Assembly: GCA_013368375.1 (NCBI GenBank)
Contig: JAACJP010000005.1
Coordinates: forward strand, 186,001-250,000
Length of the DNA stretch: 64,000 bases
Source of the DNA: Tricholomella constricta
Taxonomy: Eukaryota; Basidiomycota; Agaricomycetes; Agaricales; Lyophyllaceae
Direction of reading: 5' to 3'
The notes beneath the pieces are model-generated. The model did not search any database. It was not told the origin of the DNA and saw only the letters and a program-made list of their open reading frames with translations. A program made the position numbers and the translations under genes. Position 1 is the first letter of the stretch. Every line of letters starts with the position of its first letter. Positions 20,661 to 30,989 of the stretch are shown piece after piece.

Positions 20661-20772
20661 CCAGCATCAATTGGTCAGCATCATCAGCATCAGTCACGAC
20701 CATCAGCATCAGTCACATCTATCAGCATCAGTCACAATCATCAGCATCAGTCAATCATCAGCATCAGACTTT
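20661..20772 (+). repeat. short tandem repeat based on CATCAGCATCAGTCA
   Basis: About six imperfect copies of a 15-20-bp unit follow the minisatellite without a break. Unit spacing is irregular and units are direct, with no spacer diversity, so this is not a CRISPR-type array. Confidence 0.65.
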
Positions 20773-21223
20773 GTTCATCATTGTCCACAGCACCGAAGTA
20801 TAGCCCGTCGTCATCATCAGACATAGCTTGTCATCGTCGTACACAGCGCCGACACCTATTGTCATCAGTTCAAGTCCGTTTTGTACCGTTCCTTCAGTAG
20901 TCAACACAGGACAACACAGCAATCAATATTCCCACGGTTTCATACCTTTCCCACGGTCACAGATTTTACAGGTCGAGTCAAGTCACGTCATACACATCAA
21001 GTCACACATCATCTATTTTCCCACGATCCCTTCAGGTGTATCAAGTCTTCAAGGACACTAATAAACAATTTATAGGTCATTTACAGGTTACACTTGATAC
21101 TACAAATTCCCTCGAACACCCAGGTAACTTCCAGTTGCATTCAGCTATCCGGTATCCCTGGACACTTAGTTAAACAAACTTAAGTGTGACAGTGGTACCA
21201 TTGGGCACCTCTAGCGCTGTCAG
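20773..21223. other. no gene seen between the repeats and the LINE
   Basis: CA- and TC-rich sequence with scattered relatives of the minisatellite core (for example ACATAGCTTGTCATCGTCGTACACAGCG split across 20820-20850). No coding character. Confidence 0.35.
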
Positions 21224-21228
21224 CATGT

Positions 21229-21620
21229 TTGGGGGGCCCGCAGGCCCAACTTAGCCCTACCTCGCGCCCGCTCAGCGGTGCCCCAACCCCAATGGCCTCC
21301 CCTGGGGGTGCGCTGCACCCCGCAGACTACCAGGGGGCCACAAAGCGGCCTGCGCAAGGGCAGCCGATGGGGTCCCCTGCCACGAAACGCATGAACGATG
21401 GTCGTCGGGCCTCCTTCCCATTCACCATTGAGCTTACACCTGTCAACGAGTCCCCGCATGCCAGCACTCCCCAGGCCCTCTTCCGACTATATGCCAAGCA
21501 CGGGGCCAATGTCACTCGGCCTGCGGAGTTCCATGCTGAGCTTCGGGTTGGGAAACCTGCCGCCCCGGGGGGGGATCGAGCGACAGCCCTCATTGTAGGC
21601 TTTCGCACAGAGAACACTGC
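21229..21620 (+). pseudogene. LINE ORF1, first surviving part
   Basis: Frame LGGPQAQLSP... runs through a Pro-rich linker into a folded segment (FPFTIELTPVNESPHASTPQALFRLYAKHGANVTRPAEFHAELR), the RNA-recognition-like domain region of LINE ORF1 proteins. The only nearby ATG (21225) is one base out of frame because of a G run. The frame stops being LINE at 21620, where chromovirus copy 2 is inserted in the ACTGC target, and resumes at 27988. Confidence 0.6.
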
Positions 21621-22117
21621 TGTTAGGGCGACCTCAGCGCAGAGCTTAGTCGTGCTGGCAGAGGGGAATCCAATGTTATATTATGTACGATTAGAGAGAA
21701 CGTAAGTAGACCTACCTGGCAGAGGGGAATCCAATGAGAATAGAGTAAAGGATTCCCCCATGTCAGGAGGATGACTATATACGAGTAACTACTTGAGGGC
21801 CGGCTCTCTGGGGTGTATGGTACGTAAATGATAACGGATGGGCAGCGGCGCGTGTATGTACACGTTCCCGACGCTGTCCGATCCTCGTGGCTCAGGGTGC
21901 AGGCGCACGAGGTCGGGTGACCGACGTCGGGATGTCGGGAATCGGGATCGGGCGCGCGCTGGAAGGGGAAGTAACGACAGGAAGTTATAAGTGTGTACAC
22001 CGATGCTTGGGGCGGAGCGTCGGGGTCGGGATCGCGATCATCTGGGGAGCGGTCGGTCACGTGCTCGTCCGAGGAATCGGATGGTCACGTGATCACCAAA
22101 CAGGTGTTCCCCTAACA
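21621..22117 (-). repeat. 3' LTR of chromovirus copy 2
   Basis: 497 bp. One substitution relative to its 5' partner (position 21993). Confidence 0.95.
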
Positions 22118-25100
22118 TCACCCCCCCTTTTGAATCGCAACGACTCGGTGCGGGGTGACGGTGGCGAAGATGGCGGGGGATAGAGTGAAGATGCCACGAA
22201 TGTGGCGTGGGGCGTCGGGGTTGTCGCGGTGAAATTTGCGTACCAGATCGGGGGCGGCGACATTTTCGCGAGGTTCCCAAGAAGCTTCTTCGTAACCATA
22301 GCCCTTCCACAGGACCTTGTACTGTAGTTTTTTGCGGAAGGTTCGGCTATCGAGGATCTTTTCAACTTCGTAATGGGGTTCGTCGTCGATTATGTCGGGG
22401 GGCGGAGGGGGATCGGATCGACGACCTTCGATCGGATCAGCAATGGCGGGGATGAGCTTCACGACGTGGAAGACTGGGTGGATGCGCTTCATGGACTGAG
22501 GCAGCAGGAGGCGGTATGCCAGCGGGCCGACTCGCCTTTGCACGACGAAAGGGCCAAGGTAGCGATGCGACAACTTCTTAGACGGTCGGGTCGTAGAAAT
22601 GTCGGTCGCGTCCAAGTATACCTTGTCGCCAGGCTGGTAGTCGGGCGTTGGGGCGTGCCGCTGGTTGTAATACCGCTCCATGTCGTCTTTGGCCTTTGAA
22701 AGCGCTGCCTTGGCTTCCTCCTGTGCTTCCTTCATGCGCTCCACGAACTCGTCTGCTGACTCGTTCTTGGAAGCGCCCCGACGCGGCTCAAAGCCCATGC
22801 GCGGATGCCGACCAGTGTCAAGCAGGAAGGGGGTCTGCTGCGTCGCCGAATGTACATGGTTGTTGTAACTGAATTCGGCGTCGGGCAGGAGGTCCTCCCA
22901 ATCGTTCTGGCGCTCATTGCAGAAGACTCGCAAGAACTGTTCCAGTTCCTGGTTGACACGCTCTGTCTGTCCGTCGGTCTGTGGGTGGTACGCCGTCGAG
23001 GCCGACAGCTTGATACCCAGGAGTCTGTACAGTTCGCGCGTGAACTCGGCGACGAACTGTGGACCTCGATCGGAGACGAATGCGTCGGGGAGACCGTGCA
23101 GCTTCCAGACGTGGCGACGGTAGAGGTTCGCAGCTCCCAGGGCCGAACAAGTCGTGTGCGACGCGATGAAGTGCGCGCGCTTTCCAACTGAATCCACGAC
23201 ATTCATGATCGCGTCGTGGCCGTTGGACTCTGGAAGCTCGGTGATGAAGTCGACCGATACGACATTCCATCGGCCTTCGGGGATGGGAAGCGGCTGCAGC
23301 TGTCCGACGGGGAGTTGGCGGCGAGGTTTCGTGCGCAGACACATGTCACAGGTGCTGGTGTACGAACCGATGAAGCGCGACATCTGGGGCCACCAGTAGT
23401 TGCGCGACACCAGTTCGAGCGTCTTCCAGCGACCGGGGTGACCGGCGACCTTGGAGTCGTGGTGCTGCTCCACAATGCGTCGGCGAAGGTCTGGGACGTT
23501 CGGGACATAGATCCGTCCACGGAACGTGAGCAGACCGCCTTCCTCTCCCCACTCGCCAAAGCGAAGGGAGCGGCCGGCGATCTTGGATGCTTTGACCAGT
23601 TGCGCCGCTTTCGCGACCGCATCCTCCTGAGCCCCATCGCGATTGCCCTTGCGGATCGCTTTCAGCACATCATCCTCCTCTCCGACCAGTGCAAGGCCTT
23701 CAGTTGCACGAACGGCGAAGAATTCTGGTTTGAGCAGCACGATGTTGGCGTTGTCGGCGCTTCCGTCGCCATGGTCGGGGCGACGCGATAACGCGTCGGG
23801 TTTGCCCATGCTACGGCCAGGACGGTGGTGGAGGACGAAGTCGAAGTTAGCGAGGTAAAGCGACCATCGGGCTTGACGCCGATTGAGTTTCTTCGCGGTG
23901 AGGAAGTACTCGAGGTTCTTGTGGTCGGTCCAGATCTCCACCTTGTGCTTTGCGCCTTCTACGAAGTGTCGCCATTCCTCCAGAGACCGGATGATCGCCA
24001 GCATCTCTTTGTCATGGATCTCGTAGTTCCGCTCGACGGCGTTCAAGCTCTTCGAGTAGAACGCGACCGGGTGCCACTTGCCATCGGACGGCGACTCTTG
24101 CGACAGGACTGCGCCCGTTGCGAAGTCGGACGAGTCGGCTTCGATGCGGTACGGTCGATCGTCGTCGGGGAACATGAGGACTGGCCCCGATGTGATCGCA
24201 GACTTCAGAAGGGCAAAGGCCGACTGCTCCGACTCTCCCCATCGCCAGGCGACGTCCTTGCCTGTCAGATCGAACAGGGGTCGGGCGTGGTGCGAGAAGT
24301 CCTGGATGAACCGTCGGTAGAAATTGGTGAAGCCTAGGAACGCTTGCACCTCCTTCTTGTTCTTCGGCGCCGGCCATTCCAACACTCCAGCGACTTTAAC
24401 CGGATCCATTTCCGCTTGCCCTTGCGAGATGATCAGCCCGAGATACTCGATCTTAGTCTGCTCAAATTCGCATTTCTCGGGCTTTAAGAACAGCTGATGT
24501 TCGCGGAGTCGGTCCAGTACCAGTCGCGTGACCCGATGGTGTTCCTCTAGCGTCTTTGTATAAATCAAGATGTCATCGAGGTACACGCAAACAACACCTT
24601 CAGCGATCAGATCGCGGAAGATATCATTCATCATGGTCTGAAATGTGGCGGGGCTGTTCGTGAGGCCGAAGAACATGACGAGCGGCTCGAAGAGGCCGCG
24701 ATTCGTCCGAAACGCTGCCTTCCACTCGTCGCCTTCCTTGATCCGCACGTTGTTGTACCCCCATCGGACGTCCAACTTGGTGAAGTACCGCGCGCCGCGA
24801 AGGTTATTCACCAGTTCGCTAATGAGGGGCAGCGGGTATCGGTTCTTCACCGTGAGCGCATTGAGCGTCCGATAGTCCTGAACCAGTCGGAGCGACCCGT
24901 CCTTCTTCTTGATGAAGAAGACCGGCGACGCCATGGGCGACTTGGACGGTCGGATGCGACCTGTCTCGAGGTTCTCCTTGAGGAACGCGTCGAGTTCGAC
25001 CTGTTCTGCCGGTGAGAGCGGGTAGACCTTCGTGCCCGTCGGCGACGCGCCCGGCTCCAGTTCGATGGCATGGTCCCATTGCTTGCGCTCTGGAAGCTCA

Positions 25101-26155
25101 TCGAATGCGACTTTGGAGAAGACATCTTCAAAGTCGTGGAGGTGGGTCGGTACTGCGTCGCGGAAAGTTCTGGGCACGGAGTTAGCAGCGTGCGCTTCCG
25201 CAAGTCGCTGCGATGTCGTTTGGCTGGCCCGAATATGTTCGGCGGTCGGAGTCGGATGGATCGCGGTCGCGAAGATGCGATCGCCACTCAGGAAGGTTTC
25301 CACCAGGAAGTCGTCAGACTCTGGGTCAGGTTCCTCCAGGACCGGGGTGTAGGGGAGGAACTCCTCCTCATCAGAGTCGTCCTCAACATACGGGTTGGTC
25401 GGGGCTCGCAGGTCGGGCTCAGTCATCGGTATACCGTCGGCTCGACAGGCGCGGATCGCTGCGCGCACTTTGGTGCGTGCGCGCCGATCGGCTTTGACCT
25501 CGTCCTTGCAGGTGCCGCACTGCGTCGGACAGCGACTCATCTTCACCTCCTTGGTCTCCCAGTCGATCTCGGGGTTATGGTTTTTAAGCCAGTTGAACCC
25601 GAGGATCATGTCTTGCTTGCCTAACTGGGTGACCCCGAAGACGGCTCGTTCGGTATGACCGTTGTATCGCAAGACAGCTTCTACGATGCAAGAGACCGAA
25701 CCGCCTTCGTTGAGAGTGCCGTCCACATTGTAAACCGGGGATGGCCGACTAAGCACCTTGGTTGTGAGCTTGTGTTTCTCGACGAAAGCAACATTGAGAA
25801 AACTGCCAGTCGCTCCACTGTCCACTAGGGCAGTGACGGCATGCGACTCCTGGGTGTCGGTGGTCTCCAGTTCGACGTTGAGCCACAGGGATCTGGGGCA
25901 GGGGGAGGCAGCGGCGATGAAGCGACTAGGGAGTCGCTTTTCCCAGCGGGGTAGGCCACGACGCGACGGGGCGATCGGCTTTGCGACTGCGATTGGTGTT
26001 GTCGGGTCGGAGGGGTTTTGTACGTCTTTGTCGGTCGGTTCACTCGTCGGAATAGCAGCAATATTAGGTGTATTGGCGTATTCTACGGATAAAGGAGCGA
26101 ACCGATTACGACTAGACAACGGGGGCGTATGTTCCACCCGTTGTGTAATTAAAAA
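22118..26155 (-). CDS. pol: Pol of chromovirus copy 2 (expressed by -1 frameshift)
   Basis: Same domain series as copy 1: protease, RT with YLDD, RNase H, integrase with H2C2 and DDE, chromodomain. Three amino-acid differences from copy 1 are visible. None is in a catalytic residue. The Met to Thr change lies four residues from the last zinc-binding Cys of the integrase. Confidence 0.95.
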   Translation of the reverse strand, partial: FLITQRVEHTPPLSSRNRFAPLSVEYANTPNIAAIPTSEPTDKDVQNPSDPTTPIAVAKPIAPSRRGLPRWEKRLPSRFIAAASPCPRSLWLNVELETTDTQESHAVTALVDSGATGSFLNVAFVEKHKLTTKVLSRPSPVYNVDGTLNEGGSVSCIVEAVLRYNGHTERAVFGVTQLGKQDMILGFNWLKNHNPEIDWETKEVKMSRCPTQCGTCKDEVKADRRARTKVRAAIRACRADGIPMTEPDLRAPTNPYVEDDSDEEEFLPYTPVLEEPDPESDDFLVETFLSGDRIFATAIHPTPTAEHIRASQTTSQRLAEAHAANSVPRTFRDAVPTHLHDFEDVFSKVAFDELPERKQWDHAIELEPGASPTGTKVYPLSPAEQVELDAFLKENLETGRIRPSKSPMASPVFFIKKKDGSLRLVQDYRTLNALTVKNRYPLPLISELVNNLRGARYFTKLDVRWGYNNVRIKEGDEWKAAFRTNRGLFEPLVMFFGLTNSPATFQTMMNDIFRDLIAEGVVCVYLDDILIYTKTLEEHHRVTRLVLDRLREHQLFLKPEKCEFEQTKIEYLGLIISQGQAEMDPVKVAGVLEWPAPKNKKEVQAFLGFTNFYRRFIQDFSHHARPLFDLTGKDVAWRWGESEQSAFALLKSAITSGPVLMFPDDDRPYRIEADSSDFATGAVLSQESPSDGKWHPVAFYSKSLNAVERNYEIHDKEMLAIIRSLEEWRHFVEGAKHKVEIWTDHKNLEYFLTAKKLNRRQARWSLYLANFDFVLHHRPGRSMGKPDALSRRPDHGDGSADNANIVLLKPEFFAVRATEGLALVGEEDDVLKAIRKGNRDGAQEDAVAKAAQLVKASKIAGRSLRFGEWGEEGGLLTFRGRIYVPNVPDLRRRIVEQHHDSKVAGHPGRWKTLELVSRNYWWPQMSRFIGSYTSTCDMCLRTKPRRQLPVGQLQPLPIPEGRWNVVSVDFITELPESNGHDAIMNVVDSVGKRAHFIASHTTCSALGAANLYRRHVWKLHGLPDAFVSDRGPQFVAEFTRELYRLLGIKLSASTAYHPQTDGQTERVNQELEQFLRVFCNERQNDWEDLLPDAEFSYNNHVHSATQQTPFLLDTGRHPRMGFEPRRGASKNESADEFVERMKEAQEEAKAALSKAKDDMERYYNQRHAPTPDYQPGDKVYLDATDISTTRPSKKLSHRYLGPFVVQRRVGPLAYRLLLPQSMKRIHPVFHVVKLIPAIADPIEGRRSDPPPPPDIIDDEPHYEVEKILDSRTFRKKLQYKVLWKGYGYEEASWEPRENVAAPDLVRKFHRDNPDAPRHIRGIFTLSPAIFATVTPHRVVAIQKGG

Positions 26156-26158
26156 CCC
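26116..26158 (-). promoter_or_regulatory. -1 frameshift signal, copy 2
   Basis: Same heptamer, spacer and stem as copy 1. The only difference in the signal is one base in the hairpin loop (CGT to CAT, Arg to His in Pol), which leaves the stem intact. Confidence 0.85.
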
Positions 26159-27363
26159 TCCTCGGCGTCGGAGGCGGTCGCGTCGGCCGACGATGGAGTC
26201 GGGTCGGCGGGGACTGCGTCCTTGCGAGCTAGACGTTCCATGATAAGCGCCTCCAGCTCATCATCGAGCATGTGGCGCACGTCCCAGCGCAAAGGGCAGT
26301 CACGAGAGTAGTGACCCTTTTTCTTGCACCGAAAACAGTGGTCGTCGGCAGGCGCGACTCGATCGCGCATCCGATCTACGTCCATTGGGATGCCCTGGGG
26401 GATCGGCCTGGGGGCTGGTGCGGCAGGAGCGCGGGGGGCGGGGGGAGCGGGAGCGGGAGCGGGAGCGGGGGCAGTAGCGAACGCCCATCGTGCAGCTGCG
26501 GTGGTGGGCGGGCGGCTGTCGGGCGCCTTTGTCGGGACCATCCGACGGTGGAAGTCGTCCTCCGACCTCATGATGAAGTCTTGAGAACGAGCGATCCTCA
26601 GCCACTCCTCAATCTTCTCATCGTGCGGGCGACCCGTGGTGATGCTTCCGAGTCGCCTCGAGAGCTTCGGGTCCATTCCCCGACGGAATTTGAGGACCAG
26701 GTGACGCCCATCTGGGTAGCCCGCCTTGACCCACAGGGATCGGAACGAGTCGATGTACTCGTCGATCGATCGACCGTTCTGGAAGTACGCCGTCGACTCC
26801 AGGATGAGCGCGGCATCGGCGACCTCGTCGAAGAGGAAGAACTCGCCACGGAAGGTGTCTTCGAAGTCCTTCCAGGCGGGAAAGACGTCCTTGGCGGTTC
26901 CGAACTGGAACACCCGACTGACGAAGTCGGCGGCTCGCCCGTGCTGCATGTACGACAGCACCCATACTATTCGGGCGTGGTCGTCGGCGAAACTTCCCCC
27001 GCACAAGGAGAAGTAGAGCTTGCAGGCGTTCAAGAACGCGCGACCGCCCGATCGGGCGCCGTCGTAAATGGGAGGGGGCGACGGTCGGAGGTGGTGCGAT
27101 CCCGATCGCGGAGAGCCTGGCAGCGGGGTGGTCGTCTCAGGCGGCGGGGGGGTCGTGTCTGCTTCGGGAGCAGCGGGGGTGGGATTGGGGGGTGTCCCCG
27201 ACATGAATTTTTCGAAAAGAGCGGAGAGGCGGTCCATAGAGGCCGAGTTGGAGGTATTGGAGGCAGAGAGAGCCGAAATTGTGGCTTCCATATTCGCCAA
27301 CCGCTCCTCCGTCGTGAGGAAGGGAGAGAACGGTCGCTGCGACATGTCACCAAATTCGGACAT
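26149..27363 (-). CDS. gag: Gag of chromovirus copy 2
   Basis: 404 residues with the same sequence as copy 1's Gag as far as I compared: capsid-type domain, Ala-Pro repeat, one CCHC knuckle (CFRCKKKGHYSRDC). The stop is again directly after the slippery heptamer. Functionally equivalent to copy 1. Confidence 0.93.
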   Translation of the reverse strand: MSEFGDMSQRPFSPFLTTEERLANMEATISALSASNTSNSASMDRLSALFEKFMSGTPPNPTPAAPEADTTPPPPETTTPLPGSPRSGSHHLRPSPPPIYDGARSGGRAFLNACKLYFSLCGGSFADDHARIVWVLSYMQHGRAADFVSRVFQFGTAKDVFPAWKDFEDTFRGEFFLFDEVADAALILESTAYFQNGRSIDEYIDSFRSLWVKAGYPDGRHLVLKFRRGMDPKLSRRLGSITTGRPHDEKIEEWLRIARSQDFIMRSEDDFHRRMVPTKAPDSRPPTTAAARWAFATAPAPAPAPAPPAPRAPAAPAPRPIPQGIPMDVDRMRDRVAPADDHCFRCKKKGHYSRDCPLRWDVRHMLDDELEALIMERLARKDAVPADPTPSSADATASDAEEGF

Positions 27364-27476
27364 CTCGAAACGGGACTGGACGGGCGATCGGGGCGAGCGC
27401 GCGTTGGACGGTCGCGTGTAGCAGACGCGTGTTTCGGCGCGGAAGCGGATCGGTCGGCTTCGTCGGGTTTCTAGAG

Positions 27477-27488
27477 TTACTCTATTCT
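27477..27488 (-). other. self-complementary primer-binding site, copy 2
   Basis: Minus-strand AGAATAGAGTAA two bases inside the 5' LTR, identical to copy 1 and complementary to TTACTCTATTCT within the LTR. Confidence 0.8.
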
Positions 27489-27490
27489 GC

Positions 27491-27987
27491 TGTTAGGGCG
27501 ACCTCAGCGCAGAGCTTAGTCGTGCTGGCAGAGGGGAATCCAATGTTATATTATGTACGATTAGAGAGAACGTAAGTAGACCTACCTGGCAGAGGGGAAT
27601 CCAATGAGAATAGAGTAAAGGATTCCCCCATGTCAGGAGGATGACTATATACGAGTAACTACTTGAGGGCCGGCTCTCTGGGGTGTATGGTACGTAAATG
27701 ATAACGGATGGGCAGCGGCGCGTGTATGTACACGTTCCCGACGCTGTCCGATCCTCGTGGCTCAGGGTGCAGGCGCACGAGGTCGGGTGACCGACGTCGG
27801 GATGTCGGGAATCGGGATCGGGCGCGCGCTGGAAGGGGAAGTAACGACAGGAAGTTATAAGTATGTACACCGATGCTTGGGGCGGAGCGTCGGGGTCGGG
27901 ATCGCGATCATCTGGGGAGCGGTCGGTCACGTGCTCGTCCGAGGAATCGGATGGTCACGTGATCACCAAACAGGTGTTCCCCTAACA
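27491..27987 (-). repeat. 5' LTR of chromovirus copy 2
   Basis: 497 bp, carrying the same E-boxes, TATA box and internal repeat pair as copy 1. Followed on its inner side by the self-priming primer site (27477-27488 on the minus strand). Confidence 0.95.
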
Positions 27988-28167
27988 ACTGCTAACCTAT
28001 TCGTGATGGCCTGGAGGGCTAACCACAACTCCATCACAAACACCACGAAGCTCATTGAACGGGGCAACCAGGGTGGGATGTTAGGAGGTGGGGCCTCAGG
28101 TTCTGAGTCTTCTAGGGGGGATGAGGAGATGATGTCATTGATGGTTGGTGGACCGGGTTTTCAGTAA
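27988..28167 (+). pseudogene. LINE ORF1, C-terminal part
   Basis: Continues the ORF1 frame after chromovirus copy 2 (TANLFVMAWRANHNSITN...) and ends with a natural stop at 28167, about 60 bp before ORF2 begins. The tail is Gly/Ser-rich and acidic. Confidence 0.6.
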
Positions 28168-28229
28168 GGGCTGAGGAGAGTGACAAGGCTGCAACAAATG
28201 TAGACAACTCTGATAATTCGTTTACGATT

Positions 28230-30989
28230 ATGAGCTGGAATATATTTGGTAATTATGCGGCAAAGATCCTCAGCCCAGAATTCAATAAGGAAGTCGAGCG
28301 ATATGATGTGGTGCTCCTCCAGGAGACTCATATGTGGCCAGAGGAGGAGAGTAGTGCCACAGTGCCCCCAGGATACTATATGATTGCTGTATCCCGCCCC
28401 CGGAAAGCAAGTTGGCAGAGACGGGGTGGGGGGGTTGATGGCCCTAGTACGGAAGGGTGTCAAAGCAGAGGCCGCCATGCACCTGTCCTCTGGAGACATA
28501 ATAGTCCTCGACCTGGGTAATTGTTACATTGTGGGGGCATACATCTTGCCAGCAACAAGCAAATGGGAGGGATGGACAGATGTGGACCCAGAACTACGCC
28601 TGAGGGAGGTGCTAGCTGTGTGTACGGTGTCCTCGAAACCCGTGATCGTAATGGGCGACCTGAATGCACGGACTGCCTCCCTGTCAGGCTCTCCCCTCCA
28701 CCCACCATGCCACTCGAGCGAAAGCATGACCAATACGAGAGGGCGACAAGTACTGTCGTGGGTGCAGGACTTTGCCCTATGCATCCTGAATGGCATGGAC
28801 TCTGAGGTCCACACGCCAGGCCGTTTCACGTCATTCCAGCCCAATGGCCAGGCAGTCGTTGACTACGCCATTGTCTCCCTACGTGCCCTTGCTCTAGTCC
28901 TAAACCTGGAAGTCATGGAACCACCTAAAGACCCCGACTGTGCCTGGGCAGACCACACACCAGTGATCCTGTCAGTGGACAGGACACTAGCTGTGATGGA
29001 ACCAACTCGAGTGGGTCGACGGGAGAAGATCCAGCCTGAATGGCCAGCAGCAGAGTTACGAATTGATTTACTGTGCGAGGCGACAATGGAGTCAAAGGAG
29101 ACACTGGAACAAGGCTTAGAATGGCTATATGGAAAGACCTATTACCGGACACAAGAGGCTCAGGTGTACACGGACGGCTCATGCCTTAATAATGGCAAGC
29201 ACAATGCAGCAGGAGGCAGCGGGACATTTGGGGGCTCCACTCCCACAAGAATCGTGCCATGCACGTACCCGGCCCTGGGCCGCAGACAAATAACCGTGGA
29301 GAAATATTTGCCGTAATTCTTGCTTTACGAGAGGCAGACCCTAGAAAAAGCCTGAGGGTGACAACCGATTCTGAGCTGGTGATCAGGGAGGCATGCTACT
29401 GGGCGCCTCTGCACGATAACATGGGCTGGGACCGCCCAAACGGGGATCTGCTGCAAGACATGGTGAAACTACTGGCTGCCCGGCTTGCACCCACCCGATT
29501 TGTGTGGATCAAAGGGCACTCTGGAAATGAACGGGGGGATGCAGCGAACCGGTTGGCAAAAGAGGGGGCGAGACTGCCAGAGGCAGGCGACTACAGGCGT
29601 CTGGTCAATGTACCATGGGCAGCAACAGGAGCACTTCCACCTGAATGCACTATGAATGTCAGGAAGGTCTCGACTGCCTTGCCTGAATTCCCAGTCAAAC
29701 ACCCTGCAGTGCCCGCCATCGAGGTGCTCGACGACCCAGACAGCCGGGATGGCCTTTCACATTGCGGCAGGGAGAAAACTCGGAAACTGCAACAGTCTAT
29801 GAGATGTGCACTACTGGACTGCCAGGGCCCCGGAGAGTTCTGGCGCCTCATCAGAAAATGGACGGATGCCCGCCCACCAGACCCGGAGGTATCGCTGGAT
29901 GCTCTCACAACCGAACTCCGTACACGCATGAATGCACCCCTGGAAATGCCTGCCAGCTTCAACAGGGAACAGCTGGCCCTGGACAAGGTCCTCACTGCAG
30001 CACTGCCAACCTATGGTGTGGGACATCACCCCCGATAGGCTATTCTCTCGAGACTTTGGAGAGGATGACATTGCGTGGGGGAAGGACCATGTCAGGACAC
30101 ATACCATTGACAGTGCAACGGGTGCCGATGGGTACACATACAGAGACATCATGGCCATCCCAAATGCAAAGATTGCAGAGCTCCTGAATGCCTGCCTTAA
30201 CGAAATGGAGATCCCTTCCAGATGGCTAGCATCTTTTGTCATTGGGATCCCAAAACCCGAGAAGGATCGAAAGGTGGCCAAGAACTACTGCCTAATTGTG
30301 CTAGAATGCTGTCTCCTGAAATTCTTCACACTGCTGATTGACCGTCGAGTGAGAGCTTATGCGGAGAGACATGCAATTGTCCCTGAAACACAGAACGGGT
30401 TTCGCGAAGGATACCGCACAAATAACAACCCTTTTATCCTGCAAACAATGAGTGAAAAAGCCAAAGCAGAGGGCACCCCACTGTACATTGCCTACATCGA
30501 CTTAAAAAATGCATTCCCGTGGACCAATCGTGAAACACTGGATAAAGCTAAACACCTGGGGGATCTCGGGGCCAATTGTTAATTGGCTTTGAAAGCTCTA
30601 TGGGAGCATGACCTACATGGTGCGCCTGGATGGCGACCTCTCAGACAGGTTCCAGTGCAACCTGGGGCTGCTCACAGGTGACCCCGGCTCACCAGGAAAC
30701 TGGAATATTTACCTGTCCGACTTTGTGGTCAGCCGCTTCCCTGGGGATATGTCACTGCATGATGTGTATGTGTCACAACTAGAGCAGGCAGATGATATCA
30801 TGATAGCAACCCCATGCCCAGTAGCCTTCCAAGGAAAGCTGACAGATGTTGACACCTGGGCGGCAGACAACGGGTGCGAGACGCAGCTGGAAAAATGTGT
30901 ATTCAGTACCGCAGGCCCCAGACCAAAGCAGCCCAACACATTCTATCTGGGATCCCACCAACTCAAGGAGGTCAAGGACTTCAAGTATG
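28230..30989 (+). pseudogene. LINE ORF2, endonuclease, RNase H and reverse transcriptase
   Basis: Begins at ATG 28230 (MSWNIFGNYA). Apurinic-type endonuclease: LLQETH, then GDLNART, TSFQPNGQAVVDYAIVS and ADHTPVI (to about 28990). Next comes a type I RNase H: TDGS (about 29170), GEIFAV, TTDSE, then KGHSGNERGDAANRLAKEG (about 29510-29570). The reverse transcriptase follows: GADGYTYRDIM, motif A YIDLKNAFPWT (about 30500) and motif C EQADDI (about 30785). The order endonuclease, RNase H, RT is unusual. Frameshifts near 28425 (G run), 29290, 30010 and 30590 and a stop at 30580-30582 disable it. It breaks at the solo LTR in the RT thumb region (KDFKY, then VGVHFR). Confidence 0.8.

Larger units (their letters stand above)
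21621..27987 (-). mobile_element. complete chromovirus (Ty3/gypsy), copy 2, inverted relative to copy 1
   Basis: Same 6,367-bp length as copy 1, with target duplication ACTGC (21616-21620 and 27988-27992). The two LTRs differ by one base (G at 21993 against A at 27863). Every coordinate maps to copy 1 by 41194 minus position. I saw at least seven substitutions between the copies, including three in Pol protein (Arg/His near the start, Ala/Val in RNase H, Met/Thr in the integrase zinc site region) and one in the LTR. All frames are open. It is inserted in ORF1 of the LINE. Confidence 0.97.

Noticed and set aside
20661..20772. Short regular repeats as a possible CRISPR array
   Set aside because: Units overlap or abut without unique spacers, and the organism is a eukaryote; simple tandem repeat.
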